This document shows positions 1-8,978 of a DNA stretch of 64,000 nucleotides, piece by piece. Under the pieces are notes generated by a model that was not told the DNA's origin, did not search any database, and saw only the letters and a program-made list of their open reading frames with translations. Made by a program: the position numbers and the translations under genes. The stretch lies in NCBI GenBank assembly GCA_043392685.1, contig JBHZGM010000007.1, one strand, 5' to 3'. Source of the DNA: Metapseudomonas sp043392685 (GTDB taxonomy: Bacteria; Pseudomonadota; Gammaproteobacteria; Pseudomonadales; Pseudomonadaceae). Within the stretch, counting starts at the first letter, position 1, and every line of letters starts with the position of its first letter.

Positions 1-2
1 GC

Positions 3-536
3 CGCGAGGAAAAACTGGCGGACGGCAACAGCGTGAAGGTGGATGAGGACTACCTGAAGGAGTCCATCCTTGACCCCCGCGCCCGGCTTGTGCAGGGCTT
101 TCCGCCGGTGATGGTGCCCTATACTTTCACCCAGGATGAGCTGGCCGCCCTGGTCGCCTACATCCAATCGCTGAGCGCTGCCGGGCAGCCCGTGCAGGGT
201 GCTTCCGGGCCGGGCGGCGATGCCGTGGAGCAGGGCCGGCAACTTGCCCAGTCCCTCGGCTGCCTGGCTTGCCACAGCCTCGACGGCAGCAAGGGCGTGG
301 GCCCCAGCTGGCAAGACCTGTACGGGCACCGCGTGACCCTGGCCGATGGCAGCCAGGTCGAGGCGGACGACGCCTACCTCGAGGAGTCCGTGCGGGCTCC
401 CGCCGCCAAGCTTGTCCAGGGGTTCGCGCCGGTGATGCCGGCCTTCACCCCCAGCGACCAGGAACTGGCCGCGCTGATCGCTTTCATCAAGTCCAGGGCG
501 AATCCCGACGCCACGAACCACGAACAGGCGCCGTAA
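3..536 (+). CDS. coxB: Cytochrome c oxidase subunit II, C-terminal part with two cytochrome c domains (5' partial)
   Basis: Open from the first bases of the window, so the N-terminal membrane and CuA parts lie upstream. What is visible is the tail of one cytochrome c domain (KLADGNSVKVDEDYLKESI, PVMVPYTFTQDELAALVAY) followed by a second complete c-type domain with a CLACH heme motif and a very similar tail (ADGSQVEADDAYLEESV, PVMPAFTPSDQELAALIAF). The two tails are repeats of each other, so the subunit carries two fused heme c domains. Subunit II fused to cytochrome c is the hallmark of caa3-type oxidases, in which the fused domain passes electrons to CuA. The gene sits 35 bp before subunit I in the same operon. 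Confidence 0.85.
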   Translation, partial: REEKLADGNSVKVDEDYLKESILDPRARLVQGFPPVMVPYTFTQDELAALVAYIQSLSAAGQPVQGASGPGGDAVEQGRQLAQSLGCLACHSLDGSKGVGPSWQDLYGHRVTLADGSQVEADDAYLEESVRAPAAKLVQGFAPVMPAFTPSDQELAALIAFIKSRANPDATNHEQAP

Positions 537-571
537 ACCCAGAGGGACTCCGACATTACGGAGGTAGTCCG

Positions 572-2347
572 ATGGCCCATGTCGAGCATGCAGAAGCCGA
601 TGTCCTGCACGAGCCGAAGAGTTTCCTGACCCGCTACATCTGGAGCCAGGACCACAAGGTCATTGCCATCCAGTATGCGCTGACCGCGATCTTCGTCGGC
701 CTGATCGCCCTGGTGCTGTCCGGCCTGATGCGCATGCAGATCGGCTTCCCCGGCAGCCTGGAGTTCATGGACCCCAGCACCTACTACCAGGCGATGACCA
801 TGCACGGGATGATCATGGTGATCTACCTGCTCACGGCGCTCTTCCTGGGTGGGTTCGGCAATTACCTGATCCCGCTGATGGTAGGTGCGCGTGACATGGT
901 CTTCCCCTACGTCAACATGCTCAGCTACTGGTTCTACCTGGTCTCGGTGCTGATCCTGCTGGCCAGCTTCTTCGCGCCGGGCGGGCCCACCGGTGCGGGC
1001 TGGACCCTCTATCCACCCCAGGCGATCACCCAGGGCACGCCGGGCACCGAATGGGGCATCGTGCTGATGCTGGTGTCCCTGGCGGTGTTCATCGTCGCCG
1101 CCACCATGGGCGGCCTGAACTACGTGACCACCGTGCTGCAGGCGCGCACCCACGGCATGACGCTGTTCCGCATGCCGCTTTCGGTGTGGGGCATCTTCAT
1201 GGCGACCATCCTCGCGCTGCTGGCCTTCCCGGCCTTGTTCGTCAGCGCGGTGATGATGCTCTTCGACCGCCTGCTGGGTACCAGCTTCTTCATGCCGGCG
1301 CTGATCTCCATGGGGCAGCCGCTGGACCACCAGGGCGGCAGCCCGATCCTGTTCCAGCACCTCTTCTGGTTCTTCGGCCATCCGGAGGTGTACATCGTCG
1401 CCTTGCCGGCTTTCGGCCTGGTGTCGGACCTGATCAGCACCCACGCCCGCAAGAACATCTTCGGCTACCGCATGATGGTCTGGGCCATCGTCGCCATCGG
1501 CGTGCTCAGTTTCGTGGTCTGGGCCCACCACATGTACGTCAGCGGCATGAACCCGTACTTCGGCTTCTTCTTCGCCACCACCACCCTGGTGATCGCCGTA
1601 CCCACTGCCCTGAAGGTCTACAACTGGACCCTGACCCTCTGGCATGGCGACATCCACCTGACGGTGCCGATGCTCTTCGCCCTGGCTTTCATCGTCACCT
1701 TCCTGGTCGGCGGCCTGACCGGGCTGTTCCTCGGTAACGTGATCGTCGACATCCCACTCTCGGACACCTACTTCGTGGTGGCGCACTTCCACATGGTGAT
1801 GGGGGTGGCGCCGATCCTTGTGGTGTTCGGCTCCATCTACCACTGGTACCCGAAGATCACCGGGCGGATGCTCGACGACCGGATCGGCAAGCTGCACTTC
1901 TGGATCACTTTCCTCGGCACCTACGCCATCTATTTCCCCATGCACTACCTGGGCTTCCTCGGCATGCCGCGGCGTTACTACGCCTACCCGGACTACCAGT
2001 TCATCCCGCAATCGGCCCAGGACCTGAACGCCTTCATCACGGTGGCGGCGCTGATCGTCGGTGCGGCGCAGCTGCTGTTCCTCTTCAACCTGGGCTGGAG
2101 CCTGTTCAAGGGACGCCCCGCCGGTGGCAACCCGTGGAAGGCCACCAGCCTCGAATGGCAGACCCCGGATACGCCGCCGGTACACGGCAACTGGGGCGAG
2201 AAACTGCCGGTGGTGCACCGCTGGGCCTATGACTACAGCGTGCCGGGTGTGGAGCAGGACTTCGTACCGCAGACGGTTTCGGAAGAGGAACTGCAGCGCC
2301 TGCGCGAAGCCAACGGCAAGGCGACGACCACGGAGAAACGGCCATGA
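572..2347 (+). CDS. ctaD: caa3-type cytochrome c oxidase subunit I
   Basis: A 591-residue heme-copper oxidase catalytic subunit. Start chosen at the ATG after GGAGG (MAHVEHAEAD); the frame is open further upstream but overlaps coxB. Ligands are visible: His78 in MTMHGM (heme a), His270-Pro-Glu272-Val-Tyr274 (CuB ligand cross-linked to Tyr), His319-His320 (CuB), and His405/His407 in VAHFHM (heme a3 and a). Glu272 in GHPEVY and the K-channel Lys348 (TALKVYNW) place it in type A1, a proton-pumping aa3 class. The stop overlaps the start of the next gene (ATGA). Confidence 0.93.
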   Translation: MAHVEHAEADVLHEPKSFLTRYIWSQDHKVIAIQYALTAIFVGLIALVLSGLMRMQIGFPGSLEFMDPSTYYQAMTMHGMIMVIYLLTALFLGGFGNYLIPLMVGARDMVFPYVNMLSYWFYLVSVLILLASFFAPGGPTGAGWTLYPPQAITQGTPGTEWGIVLMLVSLAVFIVAATMGGLNYVTTVLQARTHGMTLFRMPLSVWGIFMATILALLAFPALFVSAVMMLFDRLLGTSFFMPALISMGQPLDHQGGSPILFQHLFWFFGHPEVYIVALPAFGLVSDLISTHARKNIFGYRMMVWAIVAIGVLSFVVWAHHMYVSGMNPYFGFFFATTTLVIAVPTALKVYNWTLTLWHGDIHLTVPMLFALAFIVTFLVGGLTGLFLGNVIVDIPLSDTYFVVAHFHMVMGVAPILVVFGSIYHWYPKITGRMLDDRIGKLHFWITFLGTYAIYFPMHYLGFLGMPRRYYAYPDYQFIPQSAQDLNAFITVAALIVGAAQLLFLFNLGWSLFKGRPAGGNPWKATSLEWQTPDTPPVHGNWGEKLPVVHRWAYDYSVPGVEQDFVPQTVSEEELQRLREANGKATTTEKRP

Positions 2348-3033
2348 GCACGCAACTCTGGAAGCATGCCGACAGCGACGGGACGGGCGGCTGGACCCCG
2401 GGCGAGGCCGGGCAGCCGGAAGCGCCGGTCCAGGACAGCTACCGCACCGCGAGGATCGGCCTGGGGGTTTTCCTCGGCGTGGTGACCTCGTTGTTCCTGT
2501 TGTTCCTGCTGGCCTTCATCGCCCGTTCCCAGGTGTCGGACTGGCGCCCGCTGACCGACCCTCTGGCGCCCCTGGCCCATCCCTGGATGCTCTGGGTGAA
2601 CACCGCCTTGCTGGGCCTCGGCAGCGCCTGCCTGCAATGGGCCAAGGTGGCGATGGCCCGCGAACGTACGGGCGACGCAACCCTGGCATTCCTGCTCGGC
2701 GGTGTGTTCGCCGTGGCCTTCCTGGCTGGCCAGCTGTGGGTCTGGCAGCAGTTCGCCGCCTGGGGTTTCAAAGTGTCGGGGAATCCGGCCAACAGCTTCT
2801 TCTACCTGCTCACCGGCCTGCATGGCCTGCATCTGGCCGGTGGCCTGGTGGCCTGGGCGATAGTGGCCTGGCGCCTGCTGCGCTTCGGGGCGGGTGAACG
2901 GCTAGAGGCCGGCATGGCGCTCTGTGCCTTCTACTGGCACTACCTGCTGGGGCTGTGGCTGGTGCTCTTCGCGGTGCTCACCAGCACGCCGGAAACCTAC
3001 CAGGCCATCGCGGCCTTCTGCGGGCTGAGGTGA
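2344..3033 (+). CDS. Cytochrome c oxidase subunit III-like protein (first copy)
   Basis: 229 residues of the heme-copper oxidase subunit III family with about five hydrophobic helices. The family signature around FYLLTGLHGLHLAGGL and FYWHYLLGLWLVLF is present. It starts within the stop codon of subunit I, so it is translationally coupled. A second subunit III gene follows 4 bp after it, so the operon encodes two divergent subunit III proteins. Which one assembles with subunit I cannot be read from sequence. Confidence 0.8.
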   Translation: MSTQLWKHADSDGTGGWTPGEAGQPEAPVQDSYRTARIGLGVFLGVVTSLFLLFLLAFIARSQVSDWRPLTDPLAPLAHPWMLWVNTALLGLGSACLQWAKVAMARERTGDATLAFLLGGVFAVAFLAGQLWVWQQFAAWGFKVSGNPANSFFYLLTGLHGLHLAGGLVAWAIVAWRLLRFGAGERLEAGMALCAFYWHYLLGLWLVLFAVLTSTPETYQAIAAFCGLR

Positions 3034-3037
3034 TGCC

Positions 3038-3736
3038 ATGGCCATCACGACACGGGAGACCCCGGCAGCAAATAGATCACCCGATCCATCGCCCTGGCGC
3101 AGCATAGTGCAGGACTGGTCCTCGGATCGCGACGCCTTCAAGCAGGTGCCGTGGGGCAAGGCGATGATGTGGATCTTCCTGCTCAGCGACACCTTCATCT
3201 TCTCCTGCTTCCTCACCGGCTACATGTCGGTGCGCATCAGCACCACCGCCACCTGGCCCAACCCCAGCGAGGTCTTCGCCCTGACCATTGGCGGCGCGAG
3301 CATCCCGCTGATCCTCATCGCCATCATGACCTTTGTGCTCATCAGCAGCAGCGGCACCATGGCCATGGCGGTGAACTTCGCCTATCGCCGCGAGCGCATG
3401 CGCTGCGCCGCGCTGATGCTCGCCACCGCAGCCTTCGGTGCCACCTTCGTCGGCATGCAGGCCTTCGAGTGGAGCAAGCTGATCGCCGAAGGCGTGCGGC
3501 CCTGGGGCAACCCCATGGGCGCGGCACAGTTCGGAGCCTGTTTCTTCATGATCACCGGCTTCCACGGGCTGCACGTGTCGATTGGGGTGATCTATCTCAC
3601 CATCGTGGCGTTCAAGGTGCTGCGCGGGGACTACGAGAAGCGCGGGAACTACCAGATCGTCGAAATCGCCGGGCTCTACTGGCACTTCGTGGACCTGGTC
3701 TGGGTATTCATCTTCGCGTTCTTCTACCTGTGGTAG
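3038..3736 (+). CDS. ctaE: Cytochrome c oxidase subunit III (second copy)
   Basis: 232 residues, multi-helix membrane protein with subunit III motifs: MQAFEWSKLI, FFMITGFHGLHVSIGVIYL and GLYWHFVDLVWVFIFAFFYLW at the C-terminus, which is the more canonical subunit III ending of the two copies. The N-terminal 40 residues are soluble. It lies between the first subunit III-like gene and subunit IV in the same operon. Confidence 0.85.
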   Translation: MAITTRETPAANRSPDPSPWRSIVQDWSSDRDAFKQVPWGKAMMWIFLLSDTFIFSCFLTGYMSVRISTTATWPNPSEVFALTIGGASIPLILIAIMTFVLISSSGTMAMAVNFAYRRERMRCAALMLATAAFGATFVGMQAFEWSKLIAEGVRPWGNPMGAAQFGACFFMITGFHGLHVSIGVIYLTIVAFKVLRGDYEKRGNYQIVEIAGLYWHFVDLVWVFIFAFFYLW

Positions 3737-3753
3737 AGCAGGAGAGAGATGAG

Positions 3754-4071
3754 ATGGCACACGCAGAAGGTCAACAACATCCGATCAGCCTGTACCTCAA
3801 GATCTGGGGGCTGCTGTTCATCCTCAGCACCCTGTCGTACCTGGTGGACTACTTCCAGTTCACCGGGTACTTCCGCTGGTCGATGATCGTCATCCTGATG
3901 CTGCTGAAGGCGGGGCTGATCGTTTCGATCTTCATGCACATGGCCTGGGAGCGCCTGGCACTGGTTTACGCCATCCTGGTGCCGCCCTTGTGCCTGCTGG
4001 TGCTGGTGGGGCTGATGGTGGCCGAGGCGGACTACGTGTTCTTCAGCCGGGGGATGTTCCTGGGGCAGTAG
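3754..4071 (+). CDS. ctaF: Cytochrome c oxidase subunit IV (prokaryotic type)
   Basis: 105 residues with three hydrophobic segments and the family-typical MLLKAGLIVSIFMHMAWERL stretch, which matches the prokaryotic cytochrome c oxidase subunit IV family. The start follows a GGAGAG sequence 18 bp after subunit III stops. It is the last gene of the oxidase operon; REP-like palindromes and a hairpin follow. Confidence 0.82.
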   Translation: MAHAEGQQHPISLYLKIWGLLFILSTLSYLVDYFQFTGYFRWSMIVILMLLKAGLIVSIFMHMAWERLALVYAILVPPLCLLVLVGLMVAEADYVFFSRGMFLGQ

Positions 4072-4083
4072 CGCTTCGAACCA

Positions 4084-4198
4084 TTGTGGGAGCGAATTTA
4101 TTCGCGATTGGTTGGCGCTGCGGTGTTGGGCCTCGTACCTCGGACCAACCTACGGCAGGACTACGTCCTGCTTGGCGAATGAATTCGCCCCCACAAGA
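4084..4198. repeat. REP-like inverted pair after the oxidase operon
   Basis: GTGGGAGCGAATTTATTCGC near 4086 is mirrored by GCGAATGAATTCGCCCCCAC near 4175-4194. Paired palindromes of this GTGGGAGCGAATTCATTCGC kind are common between Pseudomonas genes. They may stabilise the 3' end of the oxidase transcript. Confidence 0.65.
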
Positions 4199-4213
4199 GG
4201 CGCTCTGGGATCA

Positions 4214-4237
4214 CCCCTCTCCCTTGGGGGAGAGGGG
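4214..4237. terminator. Hairpin between converging genes
   Basis: CCCCTCTCCC, loop TTGG, GGGAGAGGGG: a perfect 10-bp stem between the oxidase operon and the leftward gene that ends at 4252. It has no T-run, so terminator function is inferred from its position. Confidence 0.5.
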
Positions 4238-4251
4238 ATGGCGGAGAGGGT

Positions 4252-4806
4252 TTAGATGGTGCGCTTGAACTGATGCCAGCGATGCAGCCAGGCGACCACC
4301 CAGTGCGGTGAGGCCGACCCCGTTCCGGCCAGCCGCAGTTGCGGGTGGTGATGGATGACGCGGTCGAGAGTGGATTCCTGGTCCGGGTCCACATCGACGA
4401 AGAAGATGTGTTCGCCCTCCTTGACCTTTTCCTTGAGGTTGCGGAAGTGGGCATTGGGCACCTGGATGCCGAAGAACCCGCCTTCCCAGATGCAGAACCC
4501 CAGCACGACGATGGCCAGGAACACGAAGGGCACCCAGCCCGCCGGCGTCTCGGTCCAGCCCGCCAGCCAGGCGCCGAGGAGGATCAGGGCGGCCAGCGGC
4601 ACGCCGATCACCGCGCCGATCTCACCGGAGTGGACGACGTCCTGTTTCATGAAGGAATTCACATCGTGGAGATGGTGCTGTTCCACATCGGCATCCTTGT
4701 CGCTCAGCACATGGATCTGCTCGGTATTGATGCCGTTGGCCTCAAGTTCGGACTCGAGGGTTTCAAGGTCATCAAGGTTGTTACTGATGTAGTAATGCCG
4801 ATTCAT
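4252..4806 (-). CDS. Conserved membrane protein with soluble flanks, function unknown
   Basis: 184 residues starting at an ATG preceded by GGAGGTGTGTG. The first 75 residues are soluble and begin with MNRHYYISNNLDDLETLESELEANGI, resembling the start of stress-type alpha/beta domains that recognise a residue pair across a fold. Two hydrophobic helices (about residues 68-85 and 93-112) follow, then a basic soluble tail. It may be a stress-associated inner membrane protein, but I do not recognise a characterised homologue. Confidence 0.6.
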   Translation of the reverse strand: MNRHYYISNNLDDLETLESELEANGINTEQIHVLSDKDADVEQHHLHDVNSFMKQDVVHSGEIGAVIGVPLAALILLGAWLAGWTETPAGWVPFVFLAIVVLGFCIWEGGFFGIQVPNAHFRNLKEKVKEGEHIFFVDVDPDQESTLDRVIHHHPQLRLAGTGSASPHWVVAWLHRWHQFKRTI

Positions 4807-5068
4807 CACACACCTCCGGATTCTTGTTCGAAGTGGAGTGCCGTCTCCCGCAACTGATGGGTTTATTCCTGCAGGCTATGTTCGGAACATGAGTGAGGAT
4901 TCATGGTTCTTTCACTTGAAAATTATAGCATCGGCGGATTTTGTGAACGGCTGAAACCCCTGCCGTGCGCGGCCTTTGGCGATTAGTGACGCATTCTTCC
5001 GGCGGGCTTTGTCTAAACTGCTGATTGATCGTCGGGTGCGGCAACGCCCCAACAAAGGAGGTTGTCAG
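4807..5068. other. Divergent intergenic region
   Basis: Separates the leftward membrane protein from the rightward 113-residue protein and must hold both promoters. An AT-richer patch (TTCACTTGAAAATTATAGCA near 4910-4929) is the most promoter-like stretch. No clear operator was seen. Confidence 0.4.
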
Positions 5069-5410
5069 ATGAATACCTTGACCATTAAAAGCTGGTGCAA
5101 ACCCCAGGGCGCGGAGAAGTCTTTCCCTATGGGGGACCTGCACTTCCACGTCAACGACGCCGACCACCTGCGGCTCGAAGAGGCGGAAGAGCGGCTGCAG
5201 AAGACCCATGAGCCAGAGATGCTGTTCGATGCCGACATGGAGCACATGGAACTGGTTACGCCCTCCGAATGCGGCTCGCTTGCGGACCTGCAATTCCGCG
5301 TCTACCTCAGTAAGGGCGACGAGCGCGGCCATTTCCACCTGGTGGGGCATCGGGAGAGTGACGGCAGCCTGGTGTACACCAATGCGGTGATGATCGATCA
5401 GCTGGGCTAG
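5069..5410 (+). CDS. Conserved hypothetical protein, 113 residues
   Basis: Start taken at the ATG directly after AAAGGAGGTTGTCAG, a near-perfect ribosome binding site; an upstream in-frame start would lack one. The product is soluble and acidic, with GDLHFHVND, a Leu/Glu-rich helix (LRLEEAEERLQ) and GHFHLVGHRE. No transmembrane segment or signal peptide is visible. Not recognised as a characterised family. Confidence 0.6.
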   Translation: MNTLTIKSWCKPQGAEKSFPMGDLHFHVNDADHLRLEEAEERLQKTHEPEMLFDADMEHMELVTPSECGSLADLQFRVYLSKGDERGHFHLVGHRESDGSLVYTNAVMIDQLG

Positions 5411-5465
5411 GCAGCTCTGGTCAATTCGCGCCCGGTGCGAGCGGTTCGCTGAGCCAGGCGCAGCG

Positions 5466-5492
5466 GGCCCTCTGGAACTCTCCCGGAGGGCC
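5466..5492 (+). terminator. Hairpin downstream of the 113-residue protein
   Basis: GGCCCTCTGG, 7-base loop, CCGGAGGGCC: a 10-bp stem with one G-T pair, followed by TGCCTTGT. It probably ends the upstream transcript. Confidence 0.5.
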
Positions 5493-5626
5493 TGCCTTGT
5501 AAGCCCCTGTATCCGCCTCCCGGCCCGACACGGGAACTTGCAAAACCCACGGATTACGACACAAGGCCGGCAGATGCCGGGGATAGGGTGAAGCCTCCAT
5601 CACTGCTCGAACGAGAGGCTCCGCCC

Positions 5627-6058
5627 ATGTTGCATTCAGCTTTCATCACCACCGCTGCGGCCCTGCTTGCTTTTGCCGGGCTCGCCCAGGCCGGGGAATC
5701 CCAGCCGCAATCCGGGGCCGGCCAGGCGAGCTGGCAGAACGGCATTCACCGTACCGACCTGGCGCGCCACGACCTGGAAGTGCCCGGCTATGAAAGCATC
5801 CAGGCCCGCGTTGACATTGATCCGGGCGTCGCGTCCCCCAGGCACTCCCATCCGGGCGCGGAAGTCGCCCACGTGCTGCACGGTACCTTCGAATACCAGC
5901 TGGAAGGCCTTGCGCCGATCGTGCTCAAGGCGGGCGATTCCCTGTTCATTCCCGCGGGCACGCCCCACGTGGCGAAGAACATCGGCAGCGCCACCGCCGC
6001 CGAGCTGGCGACCTACACGGTGAACAAGAGCCAGCCTCTGCTGAAGCTGGAGGAGTGA
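5627..6058 (+). CDS. Secreted cupin-domain protein
   Basis: 143 residues. Start set at MLHSAFITTAAALLAFAGLAQA, a clear Sec signal peptide with an AQA cleavage site. The mature part is a single cupin: PRHSHPGAEVAHVLHGTFEY gives the metal-binding His, His and Glu of motif 1, and LKAGDSLFIPAGTPHVAKN gives motif 2 with its His. A periplasmic small-molecule-binding or dioxygenase-like role is possible; the substrate is unknown. Confidence 0.75.
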   Translation: MLHSAFITTAAALLAFAGLAQAGESQPQSGAGQASWQNGIHRTDLARHDLEVPGYESIQARVDIDPGVASPRHSHPGAEVAHVLHGTFEYQLEGLAPIVLKAGDSLFIPAGTPHVAKNIGSATAAELATYTVNKSQPLLKLEE

Positions 6059-6158
6059 CCCACCCGGGATCAGAACCTTGCAGGTGCCGGCTTGCTGGCG
6101 AAAACGGGACATTAGCTGGCAGGCCGGCTCCTGCGGGATCGAGTCACCCGGCCCTGCG

Positions 6159-7919
6159 CTAAGGCGTCCAGTCCACCCCATGCTCATCGAGATAGACATC
6201 CACGGCCGCCTCGACCGTAGGCTGGAAGATTTCGTCGCCAGCGCCGATACGGGCAAGCACTTCCAGATACCGGAGCTTGTCCTTCACCGGGTCTTTCATT
6301 TCGGCGAAGCGCAGTTCCACACCGGCGCTGCGCAGGATCTGCTCCAGGTCCACGAGCATGTCCGCCGAGGTCACGTCCACGCTGGTGACCGGTTCCGCCG
6401 CGATCACGATGCGGCGCACCTTGCCCGGCGCCTGGGCAACGGTGTCCAGCACGCAGCTCTGGAACAGCTCGGCGTTGGCAAAGAACAGCGGCGCATCCCA
6501 ACGGAACAGCACCAGGCCGGGCACCACCCGTGCGTGGGGGTGGCGACTGATGTCGTGATAGCCGCGAATGCCGTCGACCCGCCCCAGCACCGCGTAGTGG
6601 GGGCGCCAGCCATCCCAGAGGAATTCGATCACCGCCACGACCACGGCCAGGCCGATCCCCGGGACGGCGCCGAGCACTGCCACGCCGACGAAACAGGTCA
6701 TCGACAGCCAGAACTCCCATTGCTGGATGCGGTAGATGCGCTTTAGGTCCTTGAACTCGAACAGGCCGATGGCTGCGGCGATAACCACAGCTGCCAGGGC
6801 GCTGTTGGGCAGGTGCTGGAGCAGGTCGGGCGCGAGCAGCAGCAACAGGGAAACCCCCAGCGCGCCGAACACGCCGGTGAGCTGGGTCTTCGAGCCGGAT
6901 GCCTCGGCCACCGGTGTGCGTGACGAGCTGCTGCTGATGGGAAAGCCCTGGAAAAGCCCGGTGGCCAGGTTGGCGGCGCCGAGGGCGACCATTTCCTGAT
7001 TGGGGTCCACCGCCGTACGGTTTTTTGCCGCAAAGGTGCGGGACAGCACGCTCGTGTCGGCGAACGAAACCAGCGCCACCGCGAAGCCGCCGATGAGCAC
7101 GGTGACCAGGTCGTCCGGATGCAGCCAGGGCACGGCGAAATTCGGCAGCCCCTGCGGCATCGCCCCAAGCACCTTGACGCCGTGGCTGGCCGAGAGATCC
7201 AGGCTGCCCACCAGCAGAGTCGCGCCGATCACCGCAATGAGAATGCCCGGCACCCGCTCGAATCGCTTCAGCAGCAGGATCGCCAGCAGGGTGCCGGCGC
7301 CCACGGAAAAGGACGCCCAATTGACCTGGTTGGAGAGCAGCGACTGGGCAAGTTCCCAGATATCGAGAAGCGGATTCGAGCTATCGACGGAGGTGCCGAA
7401 CAGCTTGGGCGTCTGGCTGATCAGGACGGTGAAGGCGATGCCGTTCATGTAGCCATAGCGGATCGGCTTGGACAGCAGCTCGGTGATGAAGCCCAGGCGC
7501 AGCAGGCCGGCGGCGATGCACACCAATCCGGACACCAGGGCCATGGCGCTGGCCAGGGCGATGGCGCGCATCGGATTGCCTCCCGACAGCTGCATCACCA
7601 CCGCGAGAATGATGGCCGCCAAAGCCGAATCCGGGCCGACCACGAGAATGCGGCTGGGGCCGAAGAGGGCATAGACCAGCAACGGCACGATGGTGGCGTA
7701 CAGACCATAGATGCCCGGCACACCCGAAGCCTCGGCATAGGCGATGCCCACCGGCACCAGCATGGTGGTCAGGACCAGGCCCGCCACCAGGTCTTTCGGC
7801 AGCCAGGCCGGCTGGTATTCCTGCAGCATCTTCAGCCCGGGCAGCCAGCGCCGCCAGCCCGATTGCCGGGAGGTGGCGAGGGCGGCTTGCGCAAGGAACT
7901 CGGGCTGGTTGTCTTTCAT
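6159..7919 (-). CDS. SulP-family anion transporter with STAS domain
   Basis: 586 residues. Start set at MKDNQPEFLAQAALATS; the frame extends 20 arginine-rich residues upstream without a convincing start. The SulP signature is visible: YQPAWLPKDLVAGLVLTTMLVPVGIAYAEASGVPGIYGLYATI, later ANLATGLFQGFPISSSSSRTPV, and many hydrophobic helices. The last 130 residues form a cytoplasmic STAS domain (VLFRWDAPLFFANAELF, VTSVDVTSADMLVDLEQIL). Such proteins carry sulfate, bicarbonate or dicarboxylates; the substrate cannot be assigned here. Confidence 0.88.
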   Translation of the reverse strand: MKDNQPEFLAQAALATSRQSGWRRWLPGLKMLQEYQPAWLPKDLVAGLVLTTMLVPVGIAYAEASGVPGIYGLYATIVPLLVYALFGPSRILVVGPDSALAAIILAVVMQLSGGNPMRAIALASAMALVSGLVCIAAGLLRLGFITELLSKPIRYGYMNGIAFTVLISQTPKLFGTSVDSSNPLLDIWELAQSLLSNQVNWASFSVGAGTLLAILLLKRFERVPGILIAVIGATLLVGSLDLSASHGVKVLGAMPQGLPNFAVPWLHPDDLVTVLIGGFAVALVSFADTSVLSRTFAAKNRTAVDPNQEMVALGAANLATGLFQGFPISSSSSRTPVAEASGSKTQLTGVFGALGVSLLLLLAPDLLQHLPNSALAAVVIAAAIGLFEFKDLKRIYRIQQWEFWLSMTCFVGVAVLGAVPGIGLAVVVAVIEFLWDGWRPHYAVLGRVDGIRGYHDISRHPHARVVPGLVLFRWDAPLFFANAELFQSCVLDTVAQAPGKVRRIVIAAEPVTSVDVTSADMLVDLEQILRSAGVELRFAEMKDPVKDKLRYLEVLARIGAGDEIFQPTVEAAVDVYLDEHGVDWTP

Positions 7920-8270
7920 CGGGGATCCAGGAAAGCGGCCAGGGCGGCGACGGCAGCGCGATTGGCCAGACGGCCCCAAGGATGATGCAGGTTCATCGCA
8001 ACGGCAATGAAGCGCGCAGCGATCGTGACGTCGATGAGGGAGATTTCAATGGCTGCTGCGTCAGCTGTTGCAGTTAGGAGGGGGGAGCTGCATCCCTGAC
8101 GGACCAGGACACCGTACAAGCGAGCTCTGCTCGCGAATGTCCCACGCAGCGAATCGCGAGCAGAGCTCGCTCCTGAATCCTCCCGGACTCCGCGCGAAAT
8201 CGTTATGCAGGGTCCGGCATGGATGCCGCGAGAGGCGTGCGGGGCCATGAATGGCCCCTCACGTGGCGCC
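7920..8270. repeat. Intergenic region with an 18-bp inverted repeat (REP-like)
   Basis: AGCGAGCTCTGCTCGCGA at 8119-8136 is a perfect reverse complement of TCGCGAGCAGAGCTCGCT at 8154-8171, with 17 bases between. This is a Pseudomonas-type REP pair. No gene was found in the rest of the interval. Confidence 0.7.
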
Positions 8271-8756
8271 TCACTTCTTCTCGGGCATTGCTGACGAGTG
8301 ATGGCTGGTGATCAGCCACTGCTGTCCGTCCCATTTGTAGGTGTATGTATAGCGAGCTTTCACCTGGGCACCGGTAGTGCCGAACGTGAAGGTGTAGAGC
8401 CCGGCGTCAACGGCTGAATTGCAGTCGATCTCGATCATTCTCCAGTCGATCGTGCCCACCGGCTTGTTTTCCAGGAAGTGATGGAAGTAGTCCTCCTTTT
8501 CGGACGGGGTCAGTCGCGGTTTGTTCGATACGGTCGCAAGGAGTACGGAGCGCTCGGCATAGTTGGCGACGACCTTGTGTGGATCGCCAGTTTGCAGTGA
8601 GCGATTCCAGCGATCGAACAACGCCGAGATTTCTTGCTCGCTGGTTGCCTTGCATGCTTCCGTGCGACCAGTAGCGGAGCCGGAAGTCGATGAATAAGAA
8701 GTACAGCCTGCAAGGAAGAGAGCCAGCGCCGCCGGCACGATGATTGAGTTTTTCAT
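8271..8756 (-). CDS. Lipoprotein of the SnoaL/NTF2-like (DUF4440-type) fold
   Basis: 161 residues starting at MKNSIIVPAALALFLAGC, a lipoprotein signal with the lipobox LAGC. The mature part resembles the SgcJ/EcaC and DUF4440 group: EQEISALFDRWNRSLQTGDPHKVVANYAE at the start and YTYTYKWDGQQWLITSHHSSAMP at the end, typical of a small cone-shaped NTF2-like domain. The role is unknown. It is transcribed away from the nap operon. Confidence 0.7.
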   Translation of the reverse strand: MKNSIIVPAALALFLAGCTSYSSTSGSATGRTEACKATSEQEISALFDRWNRSLQTGDPHKVVANYAERSVLLATVSNKPRLTPSEKEDYFHHFLENKPVGTIDWRMIEIDCNSAVDAGLYTFTFGTTGAQVKARYTYTYKWDGQQWLITSHHSSAMPEKK

Positions 8757-8978
8757 TGTTGGTCTTCTGAGGGACAAGAAAAGTGAGGGGTTACTGCTGG
8801 TTTTGCGCCAGGGTTCGACGGCAAGGACGGCACGCATGGCAGACCCGGGCGGTCAGAGCAGTATAGGCACCCGATCAATTCTGGCTGCCGGTCCATTCGG
8901 TTTGATTGAGCGGCGCACCTGGGCGATTCTCAAACAGCTGCTAGGCTTGCAAGAGACAAATTCGAGAGGCCTGCCGTA

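Noticed and set aside
374..2218. Long open frame on the minus strand opposite cytochrome oxidase subunit I
   Set aside because: GC-rich shadow frame; product is His/Asp/Gln-rich without family features, while the opposite strand encodes a perfect subunit I.
7920..8270. CRISPR-like array in the gap before the SnoaL-type lipoprotein
   Set aside because: Only one inverted pair, no repeated spaced units; it is a REP palindrome pair.
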